This document shows, piece by piece, positions 54,438-62,887 of a DNA stretch of 64,000 nucleotides (the stretch's first letter is position 1; the number at the start of each line of letters is the position of its first letter). A program made the position numbers and the translations under genes. Below the pieces are notes generated by a model. The model had not been told where the DNA came from, ran no database searches, and saw only the letters and a list, made by a program, of their open reading frames with translations. This DNA is from Paraliobacillus sp044383835 (GTDB lineage: Bacteria; Bacillota; Bacilli; Bacillales; Amphibacillaceae): contig NZ_JBISEP010000008.1 of assembly GCF_044383835.1 (NCBI RefSeq), positions 52,010 to 116,009 of the forward strand. The letters run 5' to 3'.

Positions 54438-55241
54438 CTATTTTTTAGATTGAGCATACTGATACTCTGTTCTAAATTTATGAGGAGAAACATTAGTATA
54501 CTCTTTAAATTTTCTATAGAAAGTAGAAATTGCCTCAAAACCTACCTCAAAACATATGGATGCTATATCATTATTTGTTTCCATTAATAACTTTTTTGCA
54601 ATCTCCATTCTTACCTGAGTCAAATATTTCATCGGTGTCATATCATATTGTTCTTTGAATATCGTATTAACATGCCGCGTACTTATACCAAGTTTTTTCG
54701 AAAAATCATTAGCATCCCTAATTTCAAAATAATGTGTATCAAGATAGTTTTTTAAACGTTCAGCTCGAAGTACATTGGCATCAGTAATGTTTGAATCTTT
54801 TTGACTTCTGAGCAGAATAAGCAACAACTCTTCAAGATAAATTTTAACAGCCAATCTATTTATTAAGTCTGACTGACTTTGTTCGTAAAGCATTCTTCTT
54901 AGCAATTGTCTTATATTCCCTGCTTCAAAAGGGTTTAGTCCTATTAACTTTATTTCATCAAAATTTTCTTCTATTAAAATTCTTGTAATTTCTGAATCTA
55001 AATTGGTCAAATCAAATTCGAGAACAAGAACAGTCATTTTAACATCTGAAATAATGGAGTGATTCGCATAAGGTGGAATAAATGCCAGGCTATCTTGTGA
55101 AAAAGGGTGCTTCTCCCCTTGGAAGGTTATTTCACCCTTATTTTCTAGTACATAAAGAATTTGATGTACCTTATGATAATGGTTCTTAATTAAATTTTTT
55201 TCTGTATGTTTATTTTCTTTCAAACTAATGTTATAAACCAT
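54438..55241 (-). CDS. AraC-family regulator with cupin domain
   Basis: 267 residues. N-terminal cupin (YHKVHQILYVLENKGEITFQGE ... AFIPPYANHSI) and two C-terminal helix-turn-helices (KLGISTRHVNTIFKEQYDMTPMKYLTQVRMEIAKKLL and ICFEVGFEAISTFYRKFKEYTNVSP). Probable activator of the isomerase gene. AGGAGAGG before ATG. Confidence 0.9.
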   Translation of the reverse strand: MVYNISLKENKHTEKNLIKNHYHKVHQILYVLENKGEITFQGEKHPFSQDSLAFIPPYANHSIISDVKMTVLVLEFDLTNLDSEITRILIEENFDEIKLIGLNPFEAGNIRQLLRRMLYEQSQSDLINRLAVKIYLEELLLILLRSQKDSNITDANVLRAERLKNYLDTHYFEIRDANDFSKKLGISTRHVNTIFKEQYDMTPMKYLTQVRMEIAKKLLMETNNDIASICFEVGFEAISTFYRKFKEYTNVSPHKFRTEYQYAQSKK

Positions 55242-55770
55242 CTAAACCTCTCCTGTAAAGTGGATTTGTTTCATCTCCCTATGATAACACGGCAACTATT
55301 TTTAAAATAAGATTAGTGATTTTTATTTCGAATAAACTTTATTATAGCTAGGAGCATTCGAACAAAAAAATGATTGTTGAAGATGCAACAATCAAAACAT
55401 GGCATACGATACTATTTCCTATTCAAATAGGAGTTAAAACTAAATGAATAAGCCATAGTAATATAAGCTCCTTGAACATAGAGTGTAATTTTTTTTATAT
55501 GGTATATCGTTATCGAATTTTTTCTTGTTCTGTGGTGGGCTCACGCCAACTGAATATTCAATACGGGGAGGAGAGTGTTAAATATAAGATCATTACGTCA
55601 TACCACAACGTCTAACTAACCTATATCCTTTAGTTCTGAAGTGCCGTTCCTGTGGAAAAATTACATACAGTAGCATACACTAATTATGTAATTTATCTAG
55701 ATATATATATTGTTTTAATAAATCAAAGAGCCCAAAATAATTCACTTTGGGCTCTTAGTTCTTCTCCTAT
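55242..55770. other. Gene-poor region with an orphan minus-strand terminator
   Basis: No protein gene seen. TGATTGTTG (55371-55379) and CAACAATCA (55386-55394), with seven T's following on the minus strand, is a textbook Rho-independent terminator that belongs to no known gene, so a small RNA of up to about 300 bases may come from 55400-55700. AAGAGCCCAAA (55726-55736) and TTTGGGCTCTT (55746-55756) terminate serA. Confidence 0.55.
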
Positions 55771-57357
55771 TTATATCTCCATAGCTGTCACATCATAAAT
55801 GTCTGCTAGCTTTGTTAAACCTTCAATGTCAGTTTCTGTAACAGTTTTATCAACGGTTAATAACATGATTGCATCTCCACCTACATCTGCACGACCCACT
55901 TGCATTGTAGCAATGTTAATGCCTTCATCAGCTAAAACACTACCAACTCTACCGATTGCGCCTGGCAAGTCTTTATGATGAATAAACAGCACATGACCTT
56001 CAGGGGCTAAATCAACACTATAATTATCGACTTTGACGATGCGCGCGCCTAATCCATTTAGAAGTGTTCCCGCAACGGTATGCGTGCTTGTTTTGGTTTT
56101 TACTTCTACAGTAATTAAATTCGTGAATCCTTGTGCTGTACTTGTTTTTTGTTCATTAATCACAATACCACGTTGTTCAGCCAAGAATGCTGCATTTACA
56201 TCATTAATATGATCACCAAAGTGGCGCTCTAGCAATCCTTTAATCGTATTTCTAGTTAACGGAGCTACTTCCATTTCATATAATTCACCTGCATAATAAA
56301 TTGTAATTTCTTCAATCACTTCTTTGGTTAGATTTGTTAAAAATAGTCCTAGCTTTTCTGCCAAATGAAAGTATGGTTCAATTTTCTTCATTAACTCCTT
56401 TGGAACTGATGGTAAGTTAACTGGATTTTTGACAGATTCTCCTGTTAAAAATCGAACAACGTCATGGCTCACATCAATCGCTACATTCTCCTGTGCTTCT
56501 ACCGTACTTGCACCTAAATGTGGCGTAGCAATTACTTCAGCTAACTCCAATAATTTATGATCTATTGCCGGCTCTTCTTCAAACACGTCTAATGCGGCTC
56601 CAGCAACTTTCCCAGAAACAATAGCATCATATAACGCGTCTTCTTCAATAATTCCACCACGTGCACAATTGATAATTTGTACACCATCTTTCATTTTTTT
56701 AAATGCTTCTGCATCGATTAAATGTTTTGTCTCTTTTAATAACGGTGTGTGTAAAGTGATAAAATCTGATGCACGAATGACCTCATCCACTGTTCCATGC
56801 GAAACACCTAATTGTTCGGCCTTCTCTTCCGTGAAAAATGGGTCGTAGGCAACCACTTTCATGCGTTGTCCTTTTGCTCGCATAGCTACTTCTCTTCCAA
56901 TACGCCCCATGCCAATTACACCTAAAGTTTTTCCCTTCAGTTCTACACCAACGTGTGATTTTCTATCCCACTTCTTCTGTAATAATGCATGATAGGCTTG
57001 AGGAATTTTTCTAGCAAGTGACATTAGCATTGCCATTGCGTGTTCTGCAGCTGAATTCGTATTGCCATCTGGCGCATTAACGACAATTACACCATGTTCT
57101 GTAGCTGCTTCTAAATCAATGTTGTCAACACCTACACCAGCACGACCAATAATCTTTAAGTTTTTTGCTTTTGCAATAATATCACGCGTAACTTTGGTTT
57201 GACTTCGTACTAGTAAAGCATCATAATCACCTATTTTTTCTTTTAATTGATCGACAGTTAAGTCGGTAAACATGTCTACTTCTATTTCTTTTGCTTCTCG
57301 TAATGGAAAAATACCATCTTCACTTAATGGATCACTAATTAAAACACGATACGTCAT
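55771..57357 (-). CDS. serA: D-3-phosphoglycerate dehydrogenase
   Basis: 528 residues, the long type with regulatory domains. First step of serine synthesis. Substrate domain 1-100 and 285-310, NAD domain with GVIGMGRIGREV, active-site Arg (INCARGG), Glu (DVFEEEP) and His (TPHLGAST), then an ASB domain and a C-terminal ACT domain (VLFIHHKDLPGAIGRVGSVL) that senses serine. Regulated by a serine T-box in the leader. Monocistronic. Confidence 0.96.
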   Translation of the reverse strand: MTYRVLISDPLSEDGIFPLREAKEIEVDMFTDLTVDQLKEKIGDYDALLVRSQTKVTRDIIAKAKNLKIIGRAGVGVDNIDLEAATEHGVIVVNAPDGNTNSAAEHAMAMLMSLARKIPQAYHALLQKKWDRKSHVGVELKGKTLGVIGMGRIGREVAMRAKGQRMKVVAYDPFFTEEKAEQLGVSHGTVDEVIRASDFITLHTPLLKETKHLIDAEAFKKMKDGVQIINCARGGIIEEDALYDAIVSGKVAGAALDVFEEEPAIDHKLLELAEVIATPHLGASTVEAQENVAIDVSHDVVRFLTGESVKNPVNLPSVPKELMKKIEPYFHLAEKLGLFLTNLTKEVIEEITIYYAGELYEMEVAPLTRNTIKGLLERHFGDHINDVNAAFLAEQRGIVINEQKTSTAQGFTNLITVEVKTKTSTHTVAGTLLNGLGARIVKVDNYSVDLAPEGHVLFIHHKDLPGAIGRVGSVLADEGINIATMQVGRADVGGDAIMLLTVDKTVTETDIEGLTKLADIYDVTAMEI

Positions 57358-57478
57358 TTTATTCTCCCCCTATTTATTTTATTGTTTGGTTACATTGGCT
57401 TTTATTCTATTTTACATGAACAGCTTATAAAAATATTCCGACATGCTTCTCCCTTCTTATATTTTAAAAATTACATTA

Positions 57479-57700
57479 AAAAAAACTTTCCACCCTTTAC
57501 GTTTGCGTAAGGGGCGAAAAGTTGTAACATCCGCGGTACCACCCTGGTTTTGCTGTCAAAGAACAGCCTTGATTGGATTATGCGTAACGTGCATCACGTG
57601 TAGATCTACTACTGTTCAATCTACCTACTCTGAAGTGCTATTCATTGTACGATTTACTGATTTGCACCACCCATCAGCTCTCTTAAAAATCGGCTACAAT
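57479..57700 (-). promoter_or_regulatory. T-box riboswitch, serine type, in the serA leader
   Basis: Minus strand: stem I with GAGAGCTGATGGGTGGTG and ATAGCACTTCAGAGTAGG, in which the specifier is AGC (57639-57637), a serine codon. The T-box sequence AGGGTGGTACCGCG is at 57545-57532. The terminator, arms around CGCAAACG (57487-57519), is followed by eight T's at 57478-57485. Uncharged tRNA-Ser should stabilise the antiterminator and turn serA on. Confidence 0.9.
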
Positions 57701-57754
57701 AAACTTGTCTTCTTCTTCGTATTATTATTCACAAAGAATTTTGAATTTTCATAT

Positions 57755-57782
57755 ATAATAGCACGAATAGAAATTATGTCAA
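57755..57782 (-). promoter_or_regulatory. Promoter of the serA T-box leader
   Basis: TTGACA (57782-57777), 16 bases, TATTAT (57760-57755) on the minus strand, upstream of stem I. Confidence 0.6.
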
Positions 57783-57872
57783 CAGCTTTTACATTTTTTT
57801 GTGATTTAATTGTTTAAAAGCCTGAATTAGATGGACATTATGTTTAACTTTAGTTTTAAAGAAGTCTGTTTT

Positions 57873-58865
57873 TTAATTTGTTCCCGATGAATTAGCAGCT
57901 GAAACTCCTACAATACTCGCAATCATTACAGCTTGTTGTGCCTGCATCATTGCCTCCATTATTGTGTGCAAGCCTGCTTCTAATAATCTGTTATCATCTA
58001 TTTTTTCACTGATAACAAAATTTATTGCAAAAATGAGGTTAAAATCCTTTGTCCATTTAAAATTTTTTATATGATTCATCTGTTCAGTAACTAACCTAAT
58101 CGTATCGATTAAATCTGTGGTATCCTCTAGTAAAGCTAACATACCGACTTGTGGATAGAGCATTTTCTTAATTTTTATCCCAGCCTGTTTAAACGCATCT
58201 AATAGATGAGTTGATCGACTAACCAATGTCTGTGGGCTAATACTTGAATCAAGGGTCAAAATATGTGTTAAGAATTGTAGGTCATTTCCTTTCTTGAACC
58301 CCATATTACTCAAATTTTCATAAAGCCACTCTACTCGATTCATTAAGTTATTTATATCTTCATTTACTCCAGATAAAAGTGCAGCAAGTGGATAATCACT
58401 ACTCGATGTTAAAAAGAAATGCTTCTTTTTCATCTCTTTATAAATAATAAACGATCTATCTACTTGCTCGTTATAAGATGATTTCTTTGATGAATTTGTC
58501 ATGATCGCCATTGCTGCAATATAAGTAAAAGAACCTCTAGAAAAATCTCCTTTAATTAATTGATCATATACATCAATTAATTGATGAAATTTTTCCTTAG
58601 GATTTTGAAATCTTACATCAAGCATTGCGGCTATTGTAAAGCGCTGATAAGATTGTAAGGTCGAAAAAGCTCCAACATGCCTCTTAATATAATTACTGAT
58701 GTCTAAAAATTGGTCTAATTGAAAAGGCTGATGATTTAAAACATAGGTTGATGCCATTACCATTAAAGTACGTTTATCTGAAACTTTCCATTTTAATTTG
58801 TCTTGAAGTTGTTTATAAATTGTTTCAAACGTGGTGATTTTTTCGTTTAATGTTTCTGAATACAT
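57873..58865 (-). CDS. DUF4003 family protein
   Basis: 330 residues from ATG 58865 (AAGGAGAG before). All-helical, no transmembrane segment except a weakly hydrophobic, alanine-rich C-terminal segment (QQAVMIASIVGVSAA). Function unknown. It contains PLAALLSGVNEDINNLMNRVEWLYENLSNMGFKKGNDLQFL, a family hallmark. Conserved in Bacillaceae. Confidence 0.8.
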   Translation of the reverse strand: MYSETLNEKITTFETIYKQLQDKLKWKVSDKRTLMVMASTYVLNHQPFQLDQFLDISNYIKRHVGAFSTLQSYQRFTIAAMLDVRFQNPKEKFHQLIDVYDQLIKGDFSRGSFTYIAAMAIMTNSSKKSSYNEQVDRSFIIYKEMKKKHFFLTSSSDYPLAALLSGVNEDINNLMNRVEWLYENLSNMGFKKGNDLQFLTHILTLDSSISPQTLVSRSTHLLDAFKQAGIKIKKMLYPQVGMLALLEDTTDLIDTIRLVTEQMNHIKNFKWTKDFNLIFAINFVISEKIDDNRLLEAGLHTIMEAMMQAQQAVMIASIVGVSAANSSGTN

Positions 58866-58971
58866 ATACACACTCTCCTTCTAAAAATCGTCACAAATAT
58901 AAATTCTATTTTCTAATATACAATTTTTTATATTAATTGCTATCTTTATTACTACGAAAGTATCACATAAA

Positions 58972-59010
58972 AAGTTTCAGTACTGACCTGAATGGGCAGT
59001 ACTGAAACTT
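58972..59010. terminator. Hairpin between DUF4003 and the IS element
   Basis: AAGTTTCAGTACTG and CAGTACTGAAACTT, perfect 14-base arms and 11-base loop, lying upstream of the DUF4003 gene. No T run. May be a terminator for a leftward transcript or a protein binding site. Confidence 0.6.
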
Positions 59011-59079
59011 ATCTAGTTCTCTACCAAATATGGTGGTGTGATTTTCACTCCACCACCTCTTTAATTAGATCTATATCAT

Positions 59080-60848
59080 AAATAATGAGGCTGGGACATA
59101 ACTGGTCGTAAATAACGAAAAACGGTTCCGATCATTATAGAAAAATGATTGGAACCGTTTTTTTTTAGGATCTATTGCACCACTTCTGTGTCTGGCGCTG
59201 TACTTTCTCAAGTTCACCGCCATGAATGCAAATCCTAATTCATTTTCTACTTTTTTTCTTTCCTCTTACAGACATACGTTTGAAACGCAAATTAGCCTTC
59301 AAAAATCCGAAGATTGGTTCTACATCTATTTTTCGTTTACCATAGATTTTTCCCGTTTCTTTTTCTGAAAGCTGTTGTTTTGTATATGCTTTTTGTTGTT
59401 CCCATTTTCCGTTGTAATATATTTTTCGATTATTTCCTTCCTTCGCTTTTGTACATTGTGAACGTAACGGACATTCCGAACAATCCTCACATTCATAGAC
59501 TTTAAAGAGACGGGTGAAATTATCTTTACCTGTCCGATTGGATGAATACTGGAACACCACTTTTTTATCATTTGGACAGATGAAAGAATCGCTCGCTTCA
59601 TCATACTCCCAGTTCATTGTGTTAAAAGGATTTTGCTTATATTTCTTTGTCTTCTCTTTTCGGTACATATTGTATGTAATTAGTGGAATGCGTTGTCGAT
59701 TCGTAAGGACATCATCGTACTTTTGTTCACTTCCATAACCTGCGTCGGCTACGACATATTTAGGCAGCTTAAAGAAACTTTCTTCGATTTTATCTAGAAA
59801 AGGAGTGAATGTACGTACATCGGTTGGGTTGGGAAATACATCATAAGCGAGTGTATATTGTCCTTCTGTCCCAATTTGCACATTGTAACCAGCTTTCAAT
59901 TGTCCATTCTTCATATAATCGTCTTTCATTCGCATAAAGGTGGCATCATGATCAGTCTTGGAATAACTGTTGCGTTCTTCGAATATAGCCATATCTTTTT
60001 CGTACTTTTGTTTGCGTGCTACATAATCCTTAAACTGCTTGCGATATTGTTTTGGGGCTTTGCGTTCCGAACGAAGTTGTTTCCGTTCACTTACATTTTC
60101 ACTTTCTTCGATCTTTTTATCGTATGCTCCAACCGTCTTTTCTAGTTCTTCTACTACGCTTTCGAGATCTTTGGTGGAGAGTTCTTCCATACTTTCGCGT
60201 TCTATTTCTGGGATAATTTATTTTACCAATAATTCATCGTACATTTGATTCGATTTCTCCACCAACTTGGCACTATATTTTTCAATCGCTTTTCGCCAAA
60301 CAAACGTAAACTTATTGGCATTTGCCTCAATCTTAGTACCATCAATAAAAATCGCTTCTTGATCAATCAGTTCTTCTTTCGCCAGTTGACATCGAAATTG
60401 CACAAAACATTGACGTAACAGTTCTTTTACTTCTTGATTCACTCGAAAACGGTTAATCGTGCGATAGCTTGGTTCATAACCTTGTGCTAACCACATCATA
60501 CGTACACTATCTTTCAGTAATGCTTCAATTTTTCTGCCAGAAAAAACAGATTGCGTATAAGCACATAAAATAACCTTCATCATCATGCGTGGATGGTATA
60601 GGCAATATCATTTTCTTGCAATTTCATTTCTAAATTTAACGGCAAAACGACTTGATTCATGTTATAATCTTTAAACATAAGGATACCTCCGATAGTTATT
60701 GTTTCGTCACTTTAATTTTATCAGAAGGTATCCTTTTTTACTTGCTTAAATTGTTTCTATTTAATAAAAAAATTGCACACTCCAACTATGCGTTGGAAAT
60801 GTGCAATTTTTTATTATTTATCTGGGTTTTGTCCCAGCCTCATTATTT
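59080..60848. mobile_element. IS1182-family insertion sequence, inactive
   Basis: Bounded by 19-base perfect inverted repeats AAATAATGAGGCTGGGACA (59080-59098; mirror 60830-60848). Strong hairpins stand just inside each end (59120-59160 and 60766-60812), typical of elements that block entering transcripts. Size 1769 bases with one leftward transposase gene, broken in three places. Confidence 0.88.
59180..60677 (-). pseudogene. IS1182-family transposase, broken
   Basis: DDE transposase. N-terminus reads MFKDYNMNQVVLPLNLEMKL, then a deletion of roughly 25 codons near 60590 shifts frame to HPRMMMKVILCAYTQSVFSG. The DNA-binding part ends with an in-frame TAA at 60218-60220 (after YDELLVK); the frame continues as IIPEIERESMEELSTK. 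Catalytic domain has FIDGTKIEANANK, VVADAGYGSEQKY and DVEPIFGFLKANLRFKRM. An extra A near 59255 shifts frame (RGKKKSRK-stop instead of RGKKKVENELGF). Cannot give an active enzyme. Confidence 0.88.
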
Positions 60849-60897
60849 AAATTTAAAGCCCACTTTATATTAGATGGAATCAGTATTTATAAAGATT

Positions 60898-61110
60898 TTA
60901 TTTTGATAAGATTATAAGAAGATAACTACCAGCCCATAGAAGATACGCAACTTGGGTTAGTATATACATGGAAATCTCTAAAGTAGTAAGCTTCCTTTCT
61001 CTTTTAATTTTTCTCAATTGAATATAATAAAAGAAAGAGCATAATAGTAACAGTAGTACAGACAATTCATTTATATTCTCTAAAACGTTAATCAGAAACA
61101 ACTCCTTCAA
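60898..61110 (-). CDS. Small membrane protein next to lepB
   Basis: 70 residues, two hydrophobic helices separated by a very basic loop (QLRKIKRERKL). Possible immunity protein or partner of the secreted protein nearby. The TTG at 61110 lies three bases past the lepB stop but has no proper site. AAGGAG inside the frame would suit an initiation codon a few residues later (CTG or ATT). Function unknown. Confidence 0.6.
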   Translation of the reverse strand: MKELFLINVLENINELSVLLLLLCSFFYYIQLRKIKRERKLTTLEISMYILTQVAYLLWAGSYLLIILSK

Positions 61111-61113
61111 AAT

Positions 61114-61668
61114 TTATTCTATAGCACCGATTTCATTCCATGGCCACCAAACAAAGTTAGTAGTACCAATAATCTCATCCATTGGTATTAATCCTATCAT
61201 ACGACTGTCTTTACTATTCTGTCTATTATCACCTAAGACAAAAACATATCCTTCTGGTATTTTATCTTGATTAGTATACTCTTCAAGCGTAAAGTCTTCT
61301 GTTAAACCAGCATTATGATACTTGTTGAGGTTAGATAAATATGGCTCCTTTTGAGGTTCTCCGTTTACATATAGTTGTTTATCTTTATATGCTATGTGTT
61401 CTCTTGGTAACCCAATAACACGTTTTATTAACTTCTTATTATCACTATCCTGAAAAACAATTACGTCATATCTATCCAAATCCCCAAGTTTATATCCTAT
61501 TTTGTTAACAATCAACCGTTCACCATCTTCAATAGTAGGCATCATCGACTCTCCACTTACAGCAACTGGAGTAACAAAGAAAAATTTAATTATGAAAAAG
61601 AATATTAACGCAATAATAATCGCCTTTATCCATTCCAATATTTCATTTTTTTCTTTTGTTTGTCCCAT
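61114..61668 (-). CDS. Type I signal peptidase
   Basis: 184 residues. One N-terminal membrane helix (15-35), then the Ser-Lys dyad: Ser41 in SGESMMPTI and Lys82 in LIKRVIGLP, and box E GDNRQNSKDSR. Removes signal peptides outside the membrane. Placed between a secreted two-cysteine protein and a small membrane protein, it may be a dedicated processor; the housekeeping enzyme probably lies elsewhere. AGGAGG before ATG. Confidence 0.93.
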   Translation of the reverse strand: MGQTKEKNEILEWIKAIIIALIFFFIIKFFFVTPVAVSGESMMPTIEDGERLIVNKIGYKLGDLDRYDVIVFQDSDNKKLIKRVIGLPREHIAYKDKQLYVNGEPQKEPYLSNLNKYHNAGLTEDFTLEEYTNQDKIPEGYVFVLGDNRQNSKDSRMIGLIPMDEIIGTTNFVWWPWNEIGAIE

Positions 61669-61843
61669 TATATCGGCCTCCTAATAACATATTCCAATGA
61701 ACCAACTGATTTTATTGTAACATCAAACAAAAAGCTGTGTTGTAGAAATTTCAACACATAAATTCTATTGCTACAAATTAAAAAAGAACCTTTAGATGTA
61801 TTTTTACATTTAAAGGTTCTTTAAAGTAATAACTTAGTAAATC

Positions 61844-62332
61844 CTATTCTACAGGCGTAGCTCCACAGGTTAACGAAAATACAAATATAGTAACTGGATT
61901 AACAGATATACCAGCTAATGCAAGAATACCAGCTGCAGCAATCCAATCTTTATTTTCAACATATCCTAAAAATTCATCTAATACATCTCCGCCAATACCT
62001 ACTGCATCAGCCCAACACCTTTCGAAAGCGTTATCAAAAGTTGTTATGCCTTTTTGGCTATTCATATAACTAACAGCACTTTTAATACCAGACTTTTCTT
62101 TTTCACTAAAAGAGGAATTATTTAGCTCTTTCTCATCAATAACATATTTGCCTGTCGACTCGTCTATTACAGCAATTTTAGTAAAGATGTATTCTAATTC
62201 AGAGGCCATAGCTTTCACTTCTTCAGGTGAAACTTCGCTTTTCTTTTCATTACTAACTGTTTGAGCTGAAGCAACCATAGGTAACATAGCTATCGCAAAA
62301 ATAGTGACAAATGATATAACTTTTTTCAACAT
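61844..62332 (-). CDS. Secreted protein with two cysteines, bacteriocin-like
   Basis: 162 residues from ATG 62332 (GGAGGG ten bases before). Signal peptide to about residue 23 (MVASA cleavage). A charged middle region (24-95) is followed by a C-terminal stretch holding Cys106 and Cys156 with a hydrophobic helix between them (WIAAAGILALAGISVNPVTIF). The layout, a charged propeptide plus a short disulfide-closed hydrophobic end with a neighbouring signal peptidase, is that of SDP-like or other peptide toxins. No homologue is recognised, so the role is inferred. Confidence 0.7.
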   Translation of the reverse strand: MLKKVISFVTIFAIAMLPMVASAQTVSNEKKSEVSPEEVKAMASELEYIFTKIAVIDESTGKYVIDEKELNNSSFSEKEKSGIKSAVSYMNSQKGITTFDNAFERCWADAVGIGGDVLDEFLGYVENKDWIAAAGILALAGISVNPVTIFVFSLTCGATPVE

Positions 62333-62583
62333 AGTAGTTATTCCCTCCATTTTGAGTATCTTTAGTAGAGTCTTGTTAGCCCTTTTCCATTGTTGTAGGT
62401 CATGGCTATAGCTAGAGTTATAGAATAACTATAGCTATCTCTAGATTCTACTCCGTCCTCCCTTCTCGCAAATTGCATTAAAGCAATTTGCTATAATATG
62501 AGGTTTCACCACTATGTTAACAATTTTGACCATTTATAAATGTGATATAATTGAACTATTTAAGTCACAAAATTCGACATAAA
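62333..62583. other. Intergenic region upstream of the secreted protein
   Basis: No gene. Contains interleaved inverted repeats around ATAGCTAGAGTTAT and ATAACTATAGCTAT (about 62404-62440), a likely structured leader or operator for the secreted protein gene. GC content is very low. Confidence 0.45.
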
Positions 62584-62751
62584 TTAAAACAACTCAATAT
62601 ACACCCCTTCACGAATCTCTCCGTAAGCAACTGGAAGTTCATCTGAAGATAATGCTTTATCTTTTGTTACCTGTGATAAGGTTTCCCATTCTCCCGACTC
62701 ATAAATAGGGTTGCCATTTGCTTCAATTTCATATAGATAATACTCTTTCAT
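62584..62751 (-). CDS. Hypothetical protein, 55 residues
   Basis: Starts MKEYYLYEIEANGNPIYESG. Acidic, beta-rich, soluble. AAAAGGAGGAAGG before the ATG is a very strong site. No function known; similar short proteins occur in accessory regions. Confidence 0.6.
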   Translation of the reverse strand: MKEYYLYEIEANGNPIYESGEWETLSQVTKDKALSSDELPVAYGEIREGVYIELF

Positions 62752-62887
62752 TTTCCTTCCTCCTTTTGTCTATATAGATAAGCCTTGCTCTAACGGTTTA
62801 TTAGGACGCTCAAGTTTGACACCAAAAACCACAGGAATGCCTATATCATGGGCTTTCTTTTGGTTTTTTCATGTTCAAAAGTGAGTA
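62752..62887 (-). other. Short gene remnant (HDIGIPVVFGVKLERPNK)
   Basis: The minus strand reads HDIGIPVVFGVKLERPNKPL in one frame without a start, between the 55-residue gene and the transposase. It looks like a broken end of some gene but is not identified. Confidence 0.3.

Noticed and set aside
57443..57817. 124-codon open frame on the plus strand
   Set aside because: It is antisense to the serA T-box leader and has no ribosome binding site.
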